The notes beneath the pieces were generated by a model. It was not told the origin of the DNA. It made no database searches and saw nothing but the letters and a program-made list of their open reading frames with translations. A DNA stretch of 64,000 bases from Anniella stebbinsi. Lineage: Eukaryota > Chordata > Lepidosauria > Squamata > Anniellidae. Made by a program: the position numbers and the translations under genes. Location of the stretch: NCBI GenBank assembly GCA_029215795.1, contig JARDYH010000001.1:113610533-113674532 (forward strand), written 5' to 3'. Below are positions 60,720 to 64,000 of the stretch, piece after piece (within the stretch, counting starts at the first letter, position 1; every line of letters begins with the position of its first letter).

Positions 60720-61240
60720 ACCCCCCCCCCAGGGGAATTTTCAAAAGAGTAAAACCTCAGAGGGACGCCTCTGAAGCAAATCTCAGAGGGACGCCTCTGA
60801 AACAAACCTGCATCAAAAAGAACCTGATTGTACCTTGTATGCAAGTGATTTCACTGTACCTCTTGCTATGAATGGTGATTTGCCCATAAAAGCCAAGTTC
60901 CTAGCTCCCAATGAGCGCAAAAGCACTTCAGAACATGAGTTCAGCTTGTTAGAAAGTCGGTGTGGCTTTCCACTGGGCCCGTGGAAAGATCCCACTATCG
61001 GCTAGCGAGCTCTATGCACATGAAGTGAGTTTGTGGCTTAATAAGTTTTTCAGAGTGATTGAGTGTGTATGGTGTGTGACAAATGACGAAGAAAGAAGAA
61101 AAAGAGGTTTTTCAATATTGTGTTCAGAGCCAGATCCACTGGTGCTCTGATAATGTGATAGTTTTGTTAAAAAATGTTTATAGAAAATGCTTTATTGATC
61201 CTGTTTCAGACCAATCGCCTGATGGTCTGTTTAGTTTAAT
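60720..61240. other. provirus interior, origin unclear
   Basis: It contains a C-run (60721-60731) and a tandem pair of about 30 bases (CAGAGGGACGCCTCTGAA at 60758 and 60784). A 58-codon open stretch follows at 60828-61001 with no recognised match. Splice donor GGTAAG-type sites are not obvious. Confidence 0.4.
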
Positions 61241-61330
61241 CCTTCCTTGATCATCTGCCAGCAACAAACTTTTCCCCATTGTTCCAAGTATAGTTGATTC
61301 TAATTACACAAGTGTTTTAAAACTGTAAGT
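61240..61330 (+). pseudogene. dUTPase remnant 2 of the provirus
   Basis: A frame with LILP, a stop, then SSASNKLFPIVPSIVDSNYT and VLKL repeats the motif 2-motif 3 region of a dUTPase. The VPSIVDSNYT block is equivalent to VPRIIYFDYT at about 60640. It is therefore a second, diverged copy of the same domain portion. Confidence 0.55.
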
Positions 61331-62115
61331 CTAAACGTTTTTCCTTTAATGTTATTCTGTTTAAACCTCCTTATTTCATTCCTGAAGCTGCTGCAGCCGT
61401 CCATAGAGATGCGAGTTATAGATCTACTGTTTTAACCCTTTATCTCCTATATAGAGCAACCCATTGGTCGGAAGCGACCACTCTGCATTTTCATTGTCAA
61501 TAACTTAGTATTTACAGGTCTTGTTGATAACCTTCAACCTGTGCAACAACTAGCTTGCTGTTCCACAATTGTGTGTGTGTGTGAGACCTTCCTCAGTGCA
61601 AAACTGTTCTTTCCCTGACATGTTTCTGTTGTCAGTTCAGTGTTCCCTGACAAGCTGAGTAGTGATTTATTTTCAAGATAGTTAGAAAAAACTAATGTCA
61701 AAAAGCTTTTCGTGGTGTTCCAGTGCAGTGGTTAACTCCAAATGTCTAACCCCGTGTGAGTTTTGTTCACATTAAGCCGTTCTAACTGAAAGCTGTCTGA
61801 TCCGTCCTCAGCTTTAAGTATGTGTTTAGAATGAAACCAATATGCTTTGAAGTTCCGTGTGATTTACAAAGAAGTTGCACAGTTGTTAAAGTTCATAAGC
61901 TGCTGAGTCAAGGTTTTTCTCAAGCTACAGTTCCCCTCAACAAGTGTGTTAAACAAACTCATCCCCATTATCGCAACATTCAAACTCATTTAGCTGTAGT
62001 CCTGGTTGTTTAAAATCATTTAACTTAGAATTTTTACAGCTCAAGATGTCTCCAACCACAAGAGCTGCCTAGGATTCCTAAAAATTTATATTTGCTGTAA
62101 TTACTGTCAATTCTA
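61331..62115. other. provirus interior without recognised genes
   Basis: Many stops in all frames. A 63-codon frame at 61822-62013 with several cysteines might be surface-glycoprotein sequence but cannot be assigned. No polymerase motifs are visible. Confidence 0.4.
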
Positions 62116-63284
62116 TGATGATATTATGTTTACTCTCTGCATTATTTCATTTAAGCACTGCTGCGCCAATACCTTCAGTTTGTTTAGTGCCTGACGCTAA
62201 CATGCACAATCTATGTTTGATGTTCATGGTCACAATGGTACCTTGTATTATGAACATCTGTTAACTGCCAAGCCAAGTAGCCTTTATACCTACTGCCTTT
62301 GTTACCCCAGACATTGTTGTAGCGATATTTTTGAGTGTCTAAAATCACTCCAGTTATGTGCCTTCTGCTATCATGTCACTGGCATTTAGAATACATAATT
62401 AGCATAAGACTGTTAAAATCCTTGCTGTTGTAAATAATTATTCTGCTTGCACTGAAAAATTTTGGTTATAAGAGAATTATAACTCTTCCTATCCTTTACA
62501 TTTATGCAACTTTTCCTATGTTCCAGCAAACTATACAGCTATGGCTGATAGTATCTGTAACAGATAGCACATCCAAGACCCTGATTTATCGTTTTTCTTT
62601 AATCACACAGCCACTAATTTCACCAAGGCACATATCAATGTGCTTGCTTTAGGTTACCTCACTTTGCCTGTACAAATTGTTCACCTCATTGCTCTGATAC
62701 AGTTATTGTTGATTCACAACTGTCTGATTTGTCTGATGGGTCTCGAGCTGTTCTAAGAGCCATCACTAACACTTCATCCTTAAAATCCTACCCTGAAATC
62801 ATTGCACAAGAAAATAGATGCTGTATTCTTAGATTAACATGTTGTTTAGAAAAAAATGTTAAAACTACTAGCAATATATTGTACGTGATCTGCAACTTGA
62901 AGTCATTGAACTACATTGAAATCAATGCAAAATTGTTTTGCAATAGACTATCTGTTAGCAACAACTAGAAAGTTCTGTAAATTAGTACGCCCTGCTAGTT
63001 GAGAAGTACATTTCCATGACTTGTCAAACTATTGAAGATCATTTGTCTAGTTTAGCATGCTTCATTCAAAACAATGTTCATACACAATTCTCGGTGTTTT
63101 CTTAGTTAACAAAATGGCTTTCTAATTTTACATATCTCAGACAGCTATTTTTCTATGTCATTCGTGAAATAGCTATTATAAAATCCTTAGGTTGCCTTGC
63201 TCAATGTATCCCTTCACTGTTAAAGTTGGTAAAAGATTGCTTTACCTGTACTTCATATTCTACACACAAACCACCTCCTTATTG
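62116..63284 (+). pseudogene. env remnants of the provirus
   Basis: At 62116 an open frame begins MMILCLLSALFHLSTAA, a convincing signal peptide, followed by a short frame of about 50 codons. At about 62640-62965 another frame has a paired-Cys segment (CTNCSPHC). At 63008-63284 a frame with one internal TAG ends in a hydrophobic and cysteine-containing segment (IIKSLGCLAQCIPSLLKLV), like the membrane anchor of a betaretroviral transmembrane protein. Order and spacing fit env, but the frames are broken and shortened. Confidence 0.55.
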
Positions 63285-63576
63285 ACTTAAAAAACAGAAT
63301 AAAGAAGAAATCAGATGAAGGAACTATCCTAAGAAAAAGTATTGTAGGGCATACCCTGGTGCTTTCTCCTACCTGGATCTTTCTATCTGTTATCTCTTTT
63401 TCGCTACACGCAAAATGTCCTAGCTACATACAGGCTGTTCTACCTTCAGCTTGCCAGCATCAGGCTAGGAACAAATGTTGCAGTAATGATGTAGCGTCTT
63501 ATTCTGAAGTCTATTGTTTTGCTTTATAACAAACTCCTTATTAATCAAATTCACAAAACTTCTTCTTAAATTTAAT

Positions 63577-63594
63577 TAAGGGAAAGAGATGAGA
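63577..63594 (+). other. polypurine tract of the provirus
   Basis: AAGGGAAAGAGATGAGA directly precedes the 3' LTR at 63595. It is the expected primer site for plus-strand synthesis. Confidence 0.8.
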
Positions 63595-63961
63595 TGAAGG
63601 GCAGAACACGGCTGGCCCTGATGTAGAATCACCTAGTTCTTTCTGTCTCCCTAATCTCTCTGTCCTGCTATATACAGAATGTTCCTGCAAGCTAGTTGTA
63701 TTTCTCTGTCCAGCAACAATTGTTGCAGTACCAATGTAACAGAAGTCATGATTGCCATATTCTATGTTCCATTGTATTATCCTATGACAAGCCATAATGT
63801 GTGTGTGCTCTACCGTGTGTGTAATCACGCTGTGTCCTCATGCACAGCAACCTTTTGTCCCCGTGGACAGCATTGCTAGAGATCTATATAAGTCAAGCTA
63901 ACAAACAATAAACAGTTTTTCCTGCCTAGAACATCTCGGTGTGTGTGTCTTCACTCCTTCA
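63595..63961 (+). repeat. 3' LTR
   Basis: 367 bp, aligned base for base with the 5' LTR at an offset of 4403, with no difference seen. TATA box at 63884 and AATAAA at 63907. Confidence 0.95.
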
Positions 63962-63967
63962 CTAATA
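63962..63967. repeat. target-site duplication of the provirus, right
   Basis: CTAATA, identical to 59186-59191. The remaining 33 bases of the window are flanking host DNA. Confidence 0.92.
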
Positions 63968-64000
63968 AAATGGCTTCAAAATCTCTACCTATAAAACGGA

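Larger units (their letters stand above)
59192..63961 (+). mobile_element. betaretrovirus-like endogenous provirus, internally deleted
   Basis: 4770 bp with this order: 5' LTR, primer binding site, gag open frame without capsid, dUTPase remnants, env remnants, polypurine tract and 3' LTR. Two CCHC zinc knuckles, the dUTPase next to gag and a 6-bp duplication point to a class II, betaretrovirus-like element. Protease, reverse transcriptase, RNase H and integrase are not found. The two 367-bp LTRs look identical, so insertion was recent. It cannot replicate by itself. It lies in plus orientation upstream of the minus-strand SYTL5 start codon. Confidence 0.92.

Overview
The window looks like vertebrate nuclear DNA, most likely from a squamate reptile (lizard type). 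The one host gene has short exons separated by introns of 1.1-9.7 kb. The introns are full of element types typical of squamates: DIRS1-like tyrosine-recombinase retroelements, L2- and CR1-type LINEs, a tRNA-derived SINE, many fold-back DNA elements and a betaretrovirus-like provirus. The species cannot be named from the sequence alone.

The host gene is on the minus strand and is SYTL5 (synaptotagmin-like protein 5, Slp5), a Rab27 effector with an N-terminal zinc-finger Slp homology domain and two C-terminal C2 domains. Sixteen coding exons can be followed from the start codon (55934-55932) down to the middle of C2B (exon ending at 7188). Every splice site fits GT-AG and all phases agree, giving 2146 coding bases, or 715 complete codons plus one base. 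The last coding exon (end of C2B and the stop) is not seen and should lie beyond the left edge. A 66-base in-frame exon (19669-19734) fits a 22-residue cassette of the kind that distinguishes long and short SYTL5 isoforms.

Layout. 1-5199: a decayed DIRS1-like retroelement on the minus strand (gag, RT, RNase H, tyrosine recombinase), split by an 860-bp hAT-like element and abutted by a 5'-truncated L2-type LINE (5200-6749). 7188-55934: SYTL5 exons and introns. The introns hold CR1 pieces, two related 1.5-kb DNA elements (15841-17357 and 34940-36506), 314-316 bp palindromic mariner-like elements (three of the four copies in the window), a solo LTR (24718-25287), two head-to-head palindromes with a hammerhead-ribozyme-like core (26443-26803 and about 42075-42305), and numerous small fold-back elements. 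55935-59185: region upstream of the SYTL5 start codon, with the fourth mariner-like copy. 59192-63961: a complete but gutted betaretrovirus-like provirus with two LTRs that look identical, a lysine-tRNA-type primer site, a gag open frame lacking capsid, dUTPase and env remnants, a polypurine tract and a perfect 6-bp target duplication.

The genes do not form a shared pathway: SYTL5 is the only host gene seen, and everything else is mobile DNA in or beside it. The most unusual items are the very young but internally deleted provirus, the hammerhead-like palindromes, and several fold-back families that share similar terminal motifs.
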